This document shows positions 63,333 through 64,000 of a stretch of 64,000 nucleotides of DNA, piece by piece; positions within the stretch are counted from its first letter, which is position 1, and each line of letters starts with the position of its first letter. Under the pieces are notes generated by a model, which did not search any database, was not told the origin of the DNA, and saw only the letters and a list, made by a program, of their open reading frames with translations. Origin of the DNA: Herbinix sp. (GTDB taxonomy: Bacteria > Bacillota > Clostridia > Lachnospirales > Lachnospiraceae); the NCBI GenBank assembly GCA_029238935.1, contig JAQZBN010000010.1:76342-140341 (forward strand), in the 5' to 3' direction. A program made the translations under genes and the position numbers.

Positions 63333-64000
63333 TTAAAATGAAAGATCCTTCTTTCGAATCCCCAGCCATAAAACAAGCCCAACGATACAGGTAAATGCTT
63401 CCGAGATTGTCATAGCCCAAATAACACCCTGAACAGCAAACAGAATATTCCCAAGAATTAAGATCGGAATGAAAATGAGACCTCGAATCACTGACATCAT
63501 CGTTGATTGCATACCCACTCCAAATGCTTGAAACATGCTTGTAAATAGAGCTGATAAGCCTGCGAATATAGTTGAGCATAACTGTGCAACGAGAATTGTT
63601 TGCCCAATAGCAATAACTTTAGCATCAATACTAAAGATACCTACAATCTGAAACCTCCAAATAAATAGGAATACGGATAAAATTAAAGTAATACTTACCA
63701 TAAAAAATGTGGTCTTTTGAATGATTTCCATAAGACGATCTTTCTTCTTAGCAGCGTATGCAAATGCGATCAGCGGTACCGCCCCCATGGAAAAACTCAT
63801 ACTGATAAAATCAGCAATTTGTACCAACCTTTGTGATATTCCAAACCCTGCAACAACACTATTTCCATAAATCGTAGCATAGTTATTAAATAACAAGCAT
63901 GTTATTACCATAAAGCTATCCAATAAAAATGCTGAAGTACCAATCTTAAAAATATTTTGATAAAGTTCTTTACTTGGTTTGAAATTATTTATTGTTATAC
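63333..64000 (-). CDS. MATE-family efflux transporter, 3' part
   Basis: The gene runs off the right edge; at least 222 codons are visible. The reading frame stays open to 64000 and continues upstream as PSKELYQNIFKIGTSAFLLD, so the start lies outside the window. Helices and the PLIAFAYAAKK and GISQRLVQIADF segments match MATE proteins, which export drugs or cations with Na+ or H+. The visible part covers the C-terminal half. Confidence 0.88.
   Translation of the reverse strand, partial: ITINNFKPSKELYQNIFKIGTSAFLLDSFMVITCLLFNNYATIYGNSVVAGFGISQRLVQIADFISMSFSMGAVPLIAFAYAAKKKDRLMEIIQKTTFFMVSITLILSVFLFIWRFQIVGIFSIDAKVIAIGQTILVAQLCSTIFAGLSALFTSMFQAFGVGMQSTMMSVIRGLIFIPILILGNILFAVQGVIWAMTISEAFTCIVGLVLWLGIRKKDLSF

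Overview
The window looks like chromosomal DNA of a low-GC, anaerobic Firmicute, most likely a plant- or chitin-degrading member of the Lachnospiraceae (Clostridium cluster XIVa, Lachnoclostridium-like). Supporting signs are the AT-rich sequence, strong AGGAGG-type ribosome binding sites, a T-box in front of serS, a SigI/RsgI pair, an FprA-type flavodiiron protein, a pyrophosphate-type phosphofructokinase, a GH18 chitinase and a GH2 beta-mannosidase. No rRNA, tRNA, CRISPR array, prophage or insertion sequence was seen. The species is inferred only from gene style.

Layout. 0.3-3.2 kb: a leader peptide with attenuator hairpins, then an ABC-2 exporter whose second permease is frameshifted. 3.2-9.1 kb: PcrA/UvrD-like helicase, PNPOx-like flavoprotein, LURP-one-like protein, SagB-type nitroreductase, and PPi-phosphofructokinase behind a structured leader. 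9.3-18.6 kb (minus strand): small hypothetical and membrane proteins, a ferredoxin-type membrane protein with a putative cysteine-peptidase-fold partner, SigI/RsgI, a TPR-like protein and an M48 peptidase. 18.9-21.3 kb: DEDD exonuclease, T-box, serS. 21.4-25.1 kb: class D sortase with its acidic LPXTA surface protein, a ThuA-like protein and a DUF1905 protein. 25.3-28.3 kb: FprA and small proteins. 28.7-32.0 kb: a polar amino-acid ABC importer behind a cysteine-rich leader peptide and terminator. 32.3-38.5 kb: GH18 chitinase, a DUF5305-like/MshEN fusion, SipW-type signal peptidase and two secreted proteins. 38.9-42 kb: an unknown 418-aa protein, a helix-hairpin-helix protein and a graveyard of three decayed genes. 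42-48.4 kb: Tag glycosylase, serine hydrolase, SRPBCC protein, beta-mannosidase and a divergent AraC regulator. 48.4-52.4 kb: a GNAT-kinase fusion and an ABC-F protein, each preceded by an upstream small ORF. 52.6-59.7 kb: diguanylate cyclase, L,D-transpeptidase, membrane protein, histidine kinase, BcrAB-like ABC transporter and response regulator. 59.9-64 kb: a decayed AraC/GyrI gene, aldo/keto reductase, ArsR+SRPBCC pair and the 3' part of a MATE transporter running off the edge.

Main theme. Four transcripts carry short upstream ORFs that look like sensors of translation. One lies ahead of the ABC-2 exporter, with three mutually exclusive stems. One lies ahead of the amino-acid importer, with six Cys codons and a terminator. 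One lies ahead of ABC-F, with two tandem terminators. One lies ahead of the GNAT-kinase fusion, where the uORF stop overlaps the Shine-Dalgarno sequence. Three precede probable antibiotic-defence genes. The Cys-rich one suggests that the importer carries cystine or cysteine and is switched by Cys-tRNA supply. These leaders, and the signal-peptidase cassette at 34-38 kb, are the best candidates for undescribed biology here. All functional statements are inferred from sequence motifs and gene context.
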